A stretch of 64,000 nt of DNA from a virus. The notes below the pieces were generated by a model, which did not search any database, was not told the DNA's origin, and worked only from the letters and a program-made list of their open reading frames with translations. Numbering within the stretch: position 1 is the stretch's first letter; every line of letters starts with the position of its first letter. Positions 47,008 through 55,172 of the stretch are shown here, piece after piece. The stretch covers positions 1-64,000 of IMG/VR virus record IMGVR_UViG_3300021959_006010; one strand, written 5' to 3'. The translations under genes were made by a program, and so were the position numbers.

Positions 47008-48417
47008 ATGAACAAATACGATAAAATTTCTCCCACATTTTGTGCGCTTCCGTGGCTACACTTATCAAGTAGGCCAGACGGTAAAATGCGCACCTGCTGT
47101 ACTAGTAATGCTAGTAGTGTACAAGACCCTAATAGTATGATAAAAAGCGGAGGCGGAGAAGTTGGCGTTATCAAAAATGACAAAGGCGAAAGTGTAAATT
47201 TTAATAACACATCTTTAGAAGAAGCGTGGAATAGTTCTTATATGCGAAATGTACGTAATATGATGTTACGTGGAGAACAGCCTGCTAGTTGTATAAAGTG
47301 TTATAAAGAAGAAGCAGCAGGCCATTTAAGTAAAAGAAACTGGGAAACAGAATACTGGGGCAACAGATATAATCTTCAAGAACTAGTAGACGAAACAGCC
47401 GAAGATGGCACTATACCTCCTAAGATACGCTATATTGATCTACGAATGGGGTCAAAGTGTCAACTTGCATGTGTTATGTGTAGTCCACACGATAGTAGCG
47501 GCTGGATTAAAGAGTGGCAACAAATACATCCTCAAATAGAAAACGAAAGACTAAAGAGTAGTTCGCAATGGGATAATAAAGGTCTCAGCTACGGTAGCAG
47601 TTATAACTGGCATAAGAACAATCCTCGTTTTTGGAACGATCTTATGGATCAGATTCCGCACATGTATCAGTTATACTTTGCAGGTGGCGAGAGTCTTATT
47701 ATTGACGAACATTATGATTTGCTTGAAGAATGTATTAAACGTGGACATGCAAAAAATATAGAACTAAGGTATAATAGTAATGCTGTTGAATGGCGCCCTG
47801 GATTGGCTTCTTTGTGGGCAGAGTTTAAACGTGTAAGATTCCATTACTCAATTGATGCACTCGGAGAACAAAATGATTACATACGATATCCAAGCCAATG
47901 GGAGCACCAAGAAGAGGTATTTTGGAAATTAGATAATACACCATCTCAAGTTGAAGTAACAACTGCAACAACAATTATGGCGTTAAATGCTGCATACATT
48001 CCTGACTTTATTAAGTGGAAGGTAAACGCTGGATTTAAAAAAATAAACAAATGGCCTTTAGGAGCAGGAGGTATTAATATGCATTTTGCATACTGGCCAC
48101 CGCAGTTAAATGTAAAAGTTTTACCTCAAGATATTAAACAACAAATTACAGACAAGTACGAAAACGAGTTTTATCCTTGGGTAGAAGAAAATTGGCAAAA
48201 CTTTACAGGTGTTAAAGAAGCCGGTATAACTAAAGAGCAATTCTTAAATGCACCTTACGGTCTAAAGCGTTATAAAGGAATTATTAATTTTATGAATAGC
48301 GAAGACTGGAGTGAAAGACTTCCTGAAACAAAAGAATGGTTACAACTTGTAAACAAGCAACGAGGATGGACTGAAAGATTTCCTAAAGTATTTCCAATAC
48401 TAAAGGATCTTGTATAA
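47008..48417 (+). CDS. Radical SAM protein with N-terminal twitch-like module
   Basis: A 469-residue protein. The N-terminal module has C12 in FCALPWLHLS, C30/C31 in RTCCTS, and C95/C98 in SCIKCYKEE, with an insertion of about 20 residues between them. The radical SAM motif CQLACVMC is at 151-158, followed by FAGGES near residue 226, where Ser replaces the usual Pro of GGEP. DALGEQNDYIRYPSQW is the shared block. It is first behind a consensus promoter, and its stop overlaps the next ATG (TAATG). The substrate is unknown. Confidence 0.87.
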   Translation: MNKYDKISPTFCALPWLHLSSRPDGKMRTCCTSNASSVQDPNSMIKSGGGEVGVIKNDKGESVNFNNTSLEEAWNSSYMRNVRNMMLRGEQPASCIKCYKEEAAGHLSKRNWETEYWGNRYNLQELVDETAEDGTIPPKIRYIDLRMGSKCQLACVMCSPHDSSGWIKEWQQIHPQIENERLKSSSQWDNKGLSYGSSYNWHKNNPRFWNDLMDQIPHMYQLYFAGGESLIIDEHYDLLEECIKRGHAKNIELRYNSNAVEWRPGLASLWAEFKRVRFHYSIDALGEQNDYIRYPSQWEHQEEVFWKLDNTPSQVEVTTATTIMALNAAYIPDFIKWKVNAGFKKINKWPLGAGGINMHFAYWPPQLNVKVLPQDIKQQITDKYENEFYPWVEENWQNFTGVKEAGITKEQFLNAPYGLKRYKGIINFMNSEDWSERLPETKEWLQLVNKQRGWTERFPKVFPILKDLV

Positions 48418-49538
48418 TGTATTGTAGTGCTCCGTGGACAACTGTCCAAATTAAAAACGATGGTCAGTTTAGTTATTGCTGTATGAGTAGAGATCCTATC
48501 GGTAAAGAATTAAATGATCCCGATTTGGTAGATGGACGCAATAGAATGATATCTGGAGAAATACTGCCAGTATGCCAGACTCAATGTTTTGATAATGAAA
48601 AATTCTTTAGCAGTCAGCGATTAGATTTAAACAGACGATATCCTATAAAAAACGATATTTCTCCAGCTGCAAATCCTGAACATATAGAATACATTGATTT
48701 ACGAATGGGTAATATATGTAATTATATGTGTTTAATGTGCGGTGACAGAGATAGCCACTTATGGGGTAAAGCAAACAAAAAAGAAAATCCTTATATTAGC
48801 TGGGCTAAAGATCCTGTGCAGTATCAGCGTATTATGGATTTTATTGCAAGTTGTAAAAATCTAAAGTGTATTAGTTTAGCCGGCGGAGAACCTTTTTATA
48901 ATAAAAAACAATTGTTTGATGTTATTGATAGATTGCCTAGAGATTTAGAATTAAAATTTATTACTAATGTTAGTTTTTGTGATGACGAAATTATAGCAAA
49001 ACTAAACGAATTTAAAACCGGAAGGTTACACTGTAGTATCGACGGTGTAGGACGTTGGGTAGAAGCACAAAGGTATCGTAGCAGCTGGGAACTTATTGAA
49101 AAAAATATGATGAAGTTTGCTACTGAACTACACGAGCATTGGGTAACTAGACTAGTGCCTACTTTTAGTGCAATCAACACTTATGGGTTAGAAGAGTTTG
49201 CAGACTGGATTATGAATGTGTATACTCCGACTAGGAAGTATGCTAGAATGGGATTTACTTTGGTTAAATGGCCAGACCATATGACCTTGTATAATATTCC
49301 GTTAGCAACTCGCAGACAAATTGTATCTAACATTAGAAGTAAAAATTATAAACATCCTGAAATTGACCGTTTATTAGAAGCTATTGAAAAGGATATTAAG
49401 CCTGACGAAAAAACAGTTGATGATTTTCGTAAGTATTTAGAATATGTAAAACATTCTACAGGGTTTGATACATTAGATGCTATACCTGAACTTAAAGAAA
49501 TAGTTGGAGATGATGATCTTGGACAGTGGCAAAAATAA
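48417..49538 (+). CDS. Radical SAM protein with N-terminal twitch-like module
   Basis: A 373-residue protein. The N terminus begins at once with the module: C3 in YCSAPWTTVQ, C21/C22 in SYCCMS, and C53/C57 in VCQTQC, where the spacing is CxxxC rather than CxxC. The radical SAM motif CNYMCLMC is at 101-108, and LAGGEP is near 158-163. The shared block reads CSIDGVGRWVEAQRYRSSW. It starts on the last base of the previous stop codon. The modified second cysteine pair may alter the auxiliary cluster. Confidence 0.86.
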   Translation: MYCSAPWTTVQIKNDGQFSYCCMSRDPIGKELNDPDLVDGRNRMISGEILPVCQTQCFDNEKFFSSQRLDLNRRYPIKNDISPAANPEHIEYIDLRMGNICNYMCLMCGDRDSHLWGKANKKENPYISWAKDPVQYQRIMDFIASCKNLKCISLAGGEPFYNKKQLFDVIDRLPRDLELKFITNVSFCDDEIIAKLNEFKTGRLHCSIDGVGRWVEAQRYRSSWELIEKNMMKFATELHEHWVTRLVPTFSAINTYGLEEFADWIMNVYTPTRKYARMGFTLVKWPDHMTLYNIPLATRRQIVSNIRSKNYKHPEIDRLLEAIEKDIKPDEKTVDDFRKYLEYVKHSTGFDTLDAIPELKEIVGDDDLGQWQK

Positions 49539-50748
49539 AGTATTATGTCCTTTACCCTTTGTACATCCTTTCTTTGATGTAAGAGGATATTATAGTGCAT
49601 GCTGTAACGGGTCATTTTTTCCTGATAGCAAACATGTTTCTCAACTAACGGCCGAAGAATGGTTTTACAGTGATGATATGGTACAACTTCGGCAAGACAT
49701 GATTGATGGTACTAGAAATAAAATGTGCGACCATTGTTGGAAAAAGGACGATTTAGGAATTCCAAGTCCTCGTATGCAGCATATAGATTATTGGAGTTGG
49801 AAAACAATCGACTACGATAATCCAAAGCCAAAATATTTTGATTTAAAACCGAGCAATCATTGTAACCTAGCTTGTTTATTTTGTACTGCAAGTAGTAGTG
49901 ACAAAATAATAAAAATTACTGAAAATCTTGACGAAGCTGATCAGCCTATAAGATGGAAGGGATCTTTAGAAAATATAAAACGGTTAAACAAATTAGGAAC
50001 GTTTGACAGTTCTGTTGTTGAATATATAAAAGATAATATAGAAGATTTAGAATTACTTAAATTTACAGGCGGCGAGCCATTTTTATCAAAAGAAGTACTT
50101 GAAATACTTACAATGGTTAGCGAGATAAAACCTGAAGTAGAAATTAAAATTACAACAAACGGAACAGTTATAACAAAAGATTTTTACCCTATACTAGAAA
50201 AAATGAAGAAGACTAGTATAAAGTTTAGTATTGATGCAGTTGAAGATGTATACGACTATTTACGTTTTCCGAGTAAATGGAGTCAATTCCAAAAACGAAT
50301 AGAAAACAACATGAGTAGTTTGCCAAATGTATCATTTAATGTTAATACATTAATTACTAATATGAGTTTAGAGCAAATTCCTAAAATAAGAAATTGGTTT
50401 AAAGAATTGCAAAGCAAATACACTAATCTTTCTTATATTATTATAGATCCTAATTTGAATCCAGATAATAACGAAGCTGGTATTTTTCTAATGAATCCTG
50501 AGCATCTAAAGAGAATAAAACATTACTTAGAAGAAGAAACAAAAAATTGGGATTTTACAGACGATACTGATTACCAAATTAATTTTGTTTATAAGAAAAT
50601 AGATGAAGCATTAGATAAAAATCTTTATAAAAAGCATCAACATATACTGAAGCAAGAATTTGAAAAACATAACTCTATTAGACAGCTTGACGTTCGTAAT
50701 GTAGTTGACCCTATTACAAAAGAGTTTTTTCAGGAACTGTTAGAATGA
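49510..50748 (+). CDS. Radical SAM protein with N-terminal twitch-like module
   Basis: A 412-residue protein counted from the ATG at 49510; a second ATG is at 49513 and an in-frame TTG at 49504. The N-terminal module has C13 in LCPLPFVHPF, C31/C32 in SACCNG, and C73/C76 in MCDHCWKKD. The radical SAM motif CNLACLFC is at 118-125, and FTGGEP lies near residues 188-193. The shared block reads SIDAVEDVYDYLRFPSKW. It overlaps the previous gene by 29 bases and is coupled by ATGA to the SGNH-like gene after it, the same pairing as at 28666/29376 in reverse order. Confidence 0.86.
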   Translation: MMILDSGKNKVLCPLPFVHPFFDVRGYYSACCNGSFFPDSKHVSQLTAEEWFYSDDMVQLRQDMIDGTRNKMCDHCWKKDDLGIPSPRMQHIDYWSWKTIDYDNPKPKYFDLKPSNHCNLACLFCTASSSDKIIKITENLDEADQPIRWKGSLENIKRLNKLGTFDSSVVEYIKDNIEDLELLKFTGGEPFLSKEVLEILTMVSEIKPEVEIKITTNGTVITKDFYPILEKMKKTSIKFSIDAVEDVYDYLRFPSKWSQFQKRIENNMSSLPNVSFNVNTLITNMSLEQIPKIRNWFKELQSKYTNLSYIIIDPNLNPDNNEAGIFLMNPEHLKRIKHYLEEETKNWDFTDDTDYQINFVYKKIDEALDKNLYKKHQHILKQEFEKHNSIRQLDVRNVVDPITKEFFQELLE

Positions 50749-51437
50749 CATCTATAGCAACGTTTGGGTGTAGTTATACTGAAGGTATAACAGGATCAGA
50801 TTATAATTGGCCAGCTGAACTTGCTATGCTAAACGACAACTTTGAAATTTATAATTGTGCAAAATCAGGAACTAGTGTAGACTATTCTTTACATGTACTC
50901 GAAAATTTTCTAAAAATAAAAACGCCTGATATAGTTTTATTTCAAGTAACAACACCGCATCGTTTTACATATATCACAAACACTGAATCTAATATTTTTG
51001 AAATTAAAAAGCATAGTAAAAACTATTATAAGTTTGATATTAAAGACAACAAAGACTTAGGATTTATAAATGCTGGATCAATGAGTTTAAAAAACAACAT
51101 GCGAAGAGGTTTTACAAATGCTAAGACTGTACAGGAATTTGCTTTACTATATTATAAACTAGTAGGTAAGAATGTTATAGATAAAACTAAATTTAATGCA
51201 TATTTTTCCTACATAAAAAAATTATTAAAAGATATACCGCACTTGATAATAGCACACGATCTTTCAGAAGACGAATGGATTACTTTTAACTTTATCGATT
51301 TTGATATAAGAAAAAGGTTATCCGACCCAATTTTTGAAAGTTATATAATCGACAACGGACGTCACTTATCAAGGGATGGATTAGTTAATGTGGCTAAATT
51401 ATTATTACAAGAGATCGAAGAAAGGAATATGATATGA
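50745..51437 (+). CDS. SGNH-like hydrolase (GCSYTEG type)
   Basis: A 230-residue protein. IATFGCSYTEG at residues 4-14 is a divergent SGNH block I in which GCS replaces GDS; this form is common in phage and bacterial relatives. NCAKSGTSVDYS near 39-50 is a block II-like turn, and VLFQVTTPHR a central strand. The C-terminal DNGRHLSRDGLVNVAKLL supplies a possible D..H pair. It is the third SGNH-like gene of the cluster. It is coupled by ATGA on both sides, between a radical SAM gene and an oxygenase. Confidence 0.6.
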   Translation: MTSIATFGCSYTEGITGSDYNWPAELAMLNDNFEIYNCAKSGTSVDYSLHVLENFLKIKTPDIVLFQVTTPHRFTYITNTESNIFEIKKHSKNYYKFDIKDNKDLGFINAGSMSLKNNMRRGFTNAKTVQEFALLYYKLVGKNVIDKTKFNAYFSYIKKLLKDIPHLIIAHDLSEDEWITFNFIDFDIRKRLSDPIFESYIIDNGRHLSRDGLVNVAKLLLQEIEERNMI

Positions 51438-52252
51438 CCGATGATGCAATGCCGTTACAACCTAGAGACAGATGGCCACAAGAATTAGATTCTGTAATGC
51501 CTAAATACTTTAGCGAGGCTGAAGCAATTCCTAACTTCTTTACACAAGAAGAATTAGATATGTGTCTTTTTCAGTTGTTCCATAGTTTTACAAAACACAG
51601 ACACTATGGCGGCGGCACTTTTAAACTTGAAAAATTTGACGAATATCCTATTTGGAAATTAGTCTATCCAAGATTAAAAGAACGGTTTGACTGGCTAAGA
51701 GAAGATGACATACTAACAGGCAACGGATACATAACTGCTACAAACTATGCATTACACATGGATAGTTGTAACCCTGTTGCATATTTTGATTACGATCAGT
51801 TAGCTATAAAAAGTTTTATCATTCCTCTTTTTGTATGCCAACCTGCATCAGCACAAGAAAGAGATGCAAGTTTTGTGTTGTTTAAGAATAGATTGCTAGG
51901 ATGGGAGTGTAATTTTAGTAACGGAGGTAGCAACGATGTTAAAATGACTTATCAAAAAAATGTTACTTCGTATGACAATTTGCCTTGGGTAGACGTTAAC
52001 GGAAACCCTATAGATATTGACACATCTAAAATGCATGATAGTACTGCTGAAATTTACGATGACCATTTAAAGCAGTTACCTAAAGAAACTTATTACGGAA
52101 TGCAATTAGAAACAATTGTTCCTTATTCTCCTAAGAGTATCATTTTGTTTGATCCGTATCAGCCACATGTAACTGGTAATAAAGATTGGAGCAAAACAAG
52201 ACTTAAAGGTGGCATACGATTTAATATACAAAGGAAAATAGACAAATTATAA
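51434..52252 (+). CDS. Fe(II)/2-oxoglutarate oxygenase-like protein
   Basis: A 272-residue protein. YALHMDS gives the HxD iron ligands (H108, D110). The distal histidine is H245 in PHVTGN, and the 2-oxoglutarate-binding arginine is probably R256 in KTRLKGGIRFN. Spacing and the beta-strand context fit the double-stranded beta-helix oxygenases. It would hydroxylate or desaturate a substrate using O2 and 2-oxoglutarate; the substrate is unknown. It is coupled by ATGA to the SGNH-like gene and by TAATG to the QueC-like gene. Confidence 0.68.
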   Translation: MTDDAMPLQPRDRWPQELDSVMPKYFSEAEAIPNFFTQEELDMCLFQLFHSFTKHRHYGGGTFKLEKFDEYPIWKLVYPRLKERFDWLREDDILTGNGYITATNYALHMDSCNPVAYFDYDQLAIKSFIIPLFVCQPASAQERDASFVLFKNRLLGWECNFSNGGSNDVKMTYQKNVTSYDNLPWVDVNGNPIDIDTSKMHDSTAEIYDDHLKQLPKETYYGMQLETIVPYSPKSIILFDPYQPHVTGNKDWSKTRLKGGIRFNIQRKIDKL

Positions 52253-52953
52253 TGGGTAAGATATATTCTTATAATTCCGAGTCGATTGAGTTACCTGACT
52301 TAGATGTTGATGTTATAGCATTGTCACTTAGTGGCGGTGCAGATAGTGCGCTATTAGCATTTCTTATAGCTAAAGATATAGTTGAGTCTAATTCTAAAAC
52401 TAAAATTTTGCCTTTTACAAGATACAGACCTTGGCCTGAAGAAGCACCAAGAAACTGGAACGTTACAAGAGCTAAAGATGTAATACAAAAAATAGTTGAA
52501 ATTTTAGAAACAAATGTTTTTCTAGACTTGCATGTAGAATATCCGCAGATTCAAAGGATGATGACTGTTGCAGAAGAACGAGAACACGTAAAAGATTTAC
52601 ATAAAAAACTTGTTGATTTTACTAAAAATCAAGGGTACAAAAGTTGTAAATTTTATTACGGTGTAACATCAAATCCTAGCAAGGAAGTAATGATCGAAAA
52701 TGATTTTTTATATGATTATAGAATCAAAGACAGAGATGTAAAAAATAGACAAAAAAGAGATACTCGTCCTTTTGACTTAGTTGATAAAAAGTTTATTGCA
52801 GAAATTTATAAGTTAGAAAACTTACTAGATACACTTTTTCCTATCACATATTCTTGTGAAGGAGACCATAATTCTACAAAAAATTATTCTGTACACTGTG
52901 AAACGTGCTGGTGGTGCAAAGAAAGATTATGGGCATTTGGGAGACTTATTTAA
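52252..52953 (+). CDS. QueC-like PP-loop ATPase
   Basis: A 233-residue protein. SLSGGADS at residues 25-32 is the PP-loop of N-type ATP pyrophosphatases. Near the C terminus four cysteines, C202, C216, C219 and C222 (HCETCWWCKER), copy the zinc site of QueC, the 7-cyano-7-deazaguanine synthase. It is about the length of QueC. No QueD, QueE, QueF or transglycosylase gene is visible here, so a role in 7-deazaguanine synthesis is uncertain; a related adenylation or amidation reaction is equally possible. Its stop shares a base with the next radical SAM gene's ATG. Confidence 0.7.
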   Translation: MGKIYSYNSESIELPDLDVDVIALSLSGGADSALLAFLIAKDIVESNSKTKILPFTRYRPWPEEAPRNWNVTRAKDVIQKIVEILETNVFLDLHVEYPQIQRMMTVAEEREHVKDLHKKLVDFTKNQGYKSCKFYYGVTSNPSKEVMIENDFLYDYRIKDRDVKNRQKRDTRPFDLVDKKFIAEIYKLENLLDTLFPITYSCEGDHNSTKNYSVHCETCWWCKERLWAFGRLI

Positions 52954-54071
52954 TGCCAGAATGTAATATGCTAGAAAATCATATGTGTATTACTGTTAAC
53001 GGAGCATGGCGTCCTTGTTGCCGGTTTAACGAAGATGTGCAACCGTGGAATGAAAGAATGAGAGTAGAAGACTACTCTTTTCAAGAATACCGTAGTAGTA
53101 AATTTTATCAAGAAATAAAGGCAGCACAAAAGACAGGCTGGCACGAAGGCTGCAAGGGTTGCGAAATCGCAGAACAAACAGGCACATCTAGCACTAGACT
53201 TATATTTGGAGAAAAGCTTTCTGGTGTTAAAGATCAAGTAGAATATATAGAAATAAGTTTAAGTGACGAATGTAATCTTGCTTGTAAAATGTGCGGACCG
53301 TGGGCTAGTAGTACATGGAATAAAATTGCTCTCGAAAATACCGAAACATTAGAAGGATTTATTAAACCTCAAAAATTTACTTTTACAGCCGATGTTGAAA
53401 AAGTGTTTAATGATATAGATTTTACACATATTAATTCTGTAAAAATATTAGGAGGAGAGCCCTTTATTGTTCCCGAAACTAAAAAATTTTTAGAGTTATT
53501 AGACAATAACGGAATATTACCAAATGTTAATATTATGACTAATACTAATGTTACATTTTTTCCTAAAAAGCTAGTAAAATATCTTACTAAAGCAAAGACA
53601 CTATCTATTGCAATGAGCTTAGATGGAGTTAACAGAATAAACGATTATATTAGATACAAAAGTGATTGGCAAACTGTTCTTGATGTTATAGCACAGTGGA
53701 AAGAATTTTATAAAAATAGACATGACAAAAATTCTTTAAAATTTGCAAGTGTTATAAATGCCTACAATGTACATCAAGTAACTGAAATGAGAGAGTTTGC
53801 AGAAAGTAATAATATAGAATTACAGTATAATATTATAAACAGTCCGAGATATTTGAGACTTGATGCTCTTCCTTTAACTTATGTAGACGAACTAGCCAAT
53901 AAATACAAAGATACCAAAGACCACGGTGTTTATAGATATTTAAATTCTATAAAATGTAACGAGAAGTACCTCAAAGAATTGAAAGAATATACTGTTCGAA
54001 TGGATAAAATTACAGGTATAAATTTAAAAGATTATAATCTTTCTTTAGCAAAGGCACTTGACATTTTGTAA
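52953..54071 (+). CDS. Radical SAM protein with N-terminal twitch-like module
   Basis: A 372-residue protein from the ATG at 52953, which shares a base with the previous stop (TAATG) and has GGGAG upstream. The N-terminal module has C12 (NHMCITVNGAW), C22/C23 in RPCCRF, and C67/C70 in GCKGCE. The radical SAM motif CNLACKMC is at 107-114, followed by LGGEP near residue 170. The shared block reads SLDGVNRINDYIRYKSDW. It lacks the usual first-Cys PW.H. Its 3' end carries the -35 box of the promoter at 54058. Confidence 0.86.
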   Translation: MPECNMLENHMCITVNGAWRPCCRFNEDVQPWNERMRVEDYSFQEYRSSKFYQEIKAAQKTGWHEGCKGCEIAEQTGTSSTRLIFGEKLSGVKDQVEYIEISLSDECNLACKMCGPWASSTWNKIALENTETLEGFIKPQKFTFTADVEKVFNDIDFTHINSVKILGGEPFIVPETKKFLELLDNNGILPNVNIMTNTNVTFFPKKLVKYLTKAKTLSIAMSLDGVNRINDYIRYKSDWQTVLDVIAQWKEFYKNRHDKNSLKFASVINAYNVHQVTEMREFAESNNIELQYNIINSPRYLRLDALPLTYVDELANKYKDTKDHGVYRYLNSIKCNEKYLKELKEYTVRMDKITGINLKDYNLSLAKALDIL

Positions 54072-54085
54072 AGATGTGTTATCAT
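54058..54085 (+). promoter_or_regulatory. Sigma70-type promoter
   Basis: TTGACA at 54058-54063 and TATCAT at 54080-54085 are spaced by 16 bases. The -35 box overlaps the last codons of the radical SAM gene. The expected start near 54092 leaves a short leader with AGGAG at 54096-54100 before the ATG at 54108. Confidence 0.72.
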
Positions 54086-54107
54086 ATATGTAACTAGGAG
54101 AAAAACG

Positions 54108-55172
54108 ATGCCAGCTACTCAACAAGAACTGGAGCAATTGAAACAAGATAAAGAATTTATTGTTTCTACAGTAGCAGAATGGGTTAAAGATGTATACCCA
54201 AATAGAACAAACGAACCAGAAAAGTGTGTGCGAGATTTAGGATACATATATGATGCATTTGTTAATACTGTTGAATATATAGATATAAATTATGCACACG
54301 ATATAGCTGCTAAGTTTTGGCATAAGGGTGTAATGCAGTTGGTAGAACCAGAAGTAGAAGTACATACATACGCTCATACTTCTGAACTTATAAAATTGAG
54401 ACATCCTACTTTAGAAAGATTTGCTATATCCTTCTTTAGAGAATTAACAAATGGGTTAAGTAATAAACCTAAATTTAAAGTAGGGAACGAAAGTGATCCT
54501 GAACTTACTAATAAAATACATAACTTAGCTAAAAACAGACATAACTGGAAACCGTTAACCGGAGACAAACCGACACCGGAGCATTTAGAGTTAATATTAG
54601 AAGCAGCAGCAGGTATGACACCAGCTTTGTCAAATGAATATAATTATCGAGTAGACGAAGTTCCTGATTATTTAAAAGAAGAATTGTTTACAGATCTTAT
54701 ACAATGGTCAGATGCAGCCGAAGAGTCTGGTAATACTTTATATGCAAGAGACCAAAACGATCAATTAAAAGCACCTACCTTGTTGTGTTGGTGTTTACGT
54801 TATAATCCAGAAAATGACAGTCACTATCAGTTTTGTGGAGATATGACAGATAGAGATCCAAATTTAATTAATATTGGACTAAGCGTATGGCACACTTGTT
54901 TAACTGCTGAAAGCTTAGGATATAAAACGTCCTTTTGTCAAGTTACAGGATGGAAACGAGACACTGCTAAAGAAATATTAGGATTAACTACTGACGAAGT
55001 TCAATCAGAACACCTTACTAAACGCAATGGACAGTGTGATTTTATGCCTATGATATTTTTAGCTATTGGTACTGAAGGACGAACTAATACCAACACTCGA
55101 GCTTTTAAGTCAGAAGATATTATTAACAAGATGCAATTTAGAGAAGAGAGACTCGTTTCAAATAATGACTGA
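54108..55172 (+). CDS. Nitroreductase-like protein with extra N-terminal domain
   Basis: A 354-residue protein. Residues 1-150 are helical and contain KCVRDLGYIYDAFVNTVEYI, a pattern (CxRDxGYIxDA) I know from virion proteins of marine T4-like phages. The rest has nitroreductase-family traits: a GMTPALSNEYNY segment near 165, NIGLSVWHTCLTAESLGYKT near 270, and FLAIGTEG near 325, matching the helix and last strand of FMN-dependent nitroreductases. Flavin-binding residues are not certain. It has its own promoter and overlaps the next radical SAM gene by eight bases. Confidence 0.58.
   Translation: MPATQQELEQLKQDKEFIVSTVAEWVKDVYPNRTNEPEKCVRDLGYIYDAFVNTVEYIDINYAHDIAAKFWHKGVMQLVEPEVEVHTYAHTSELIKLRHPTLERFAISFFRELTNGLSNKPKFKVGNESDPELTNKIHNLAKNRHNWKPLTGDKPTPEHLELILEAAAGMTPALSNEYNYRVDEVPDYLKEELFTDLIQWSDAAEESGNTLYARDQNDQLKAPTLLCWCLRYNPENDSHYQFCGDMTDRDPNLINIGLSVWHTCLTAESLGYKTSFCQVTGWKRDTAKEILGLTTDEVQSEHLTKRNGQCDFMPMIFLAIGTEGRTNTNTRAFKSEDIINKMQFREERLVSNND

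Noticed and set aside
52252-54071. A complete queuosine or 7-deazaguanine DNA-modification pathway
   Set aside because: Only a QueC-like protein is visible. None of the radical SAM genes looks like QueE, which is about 210-230 residues without a twitch module, and no QueD, FolE or DpdA-like gene is present.
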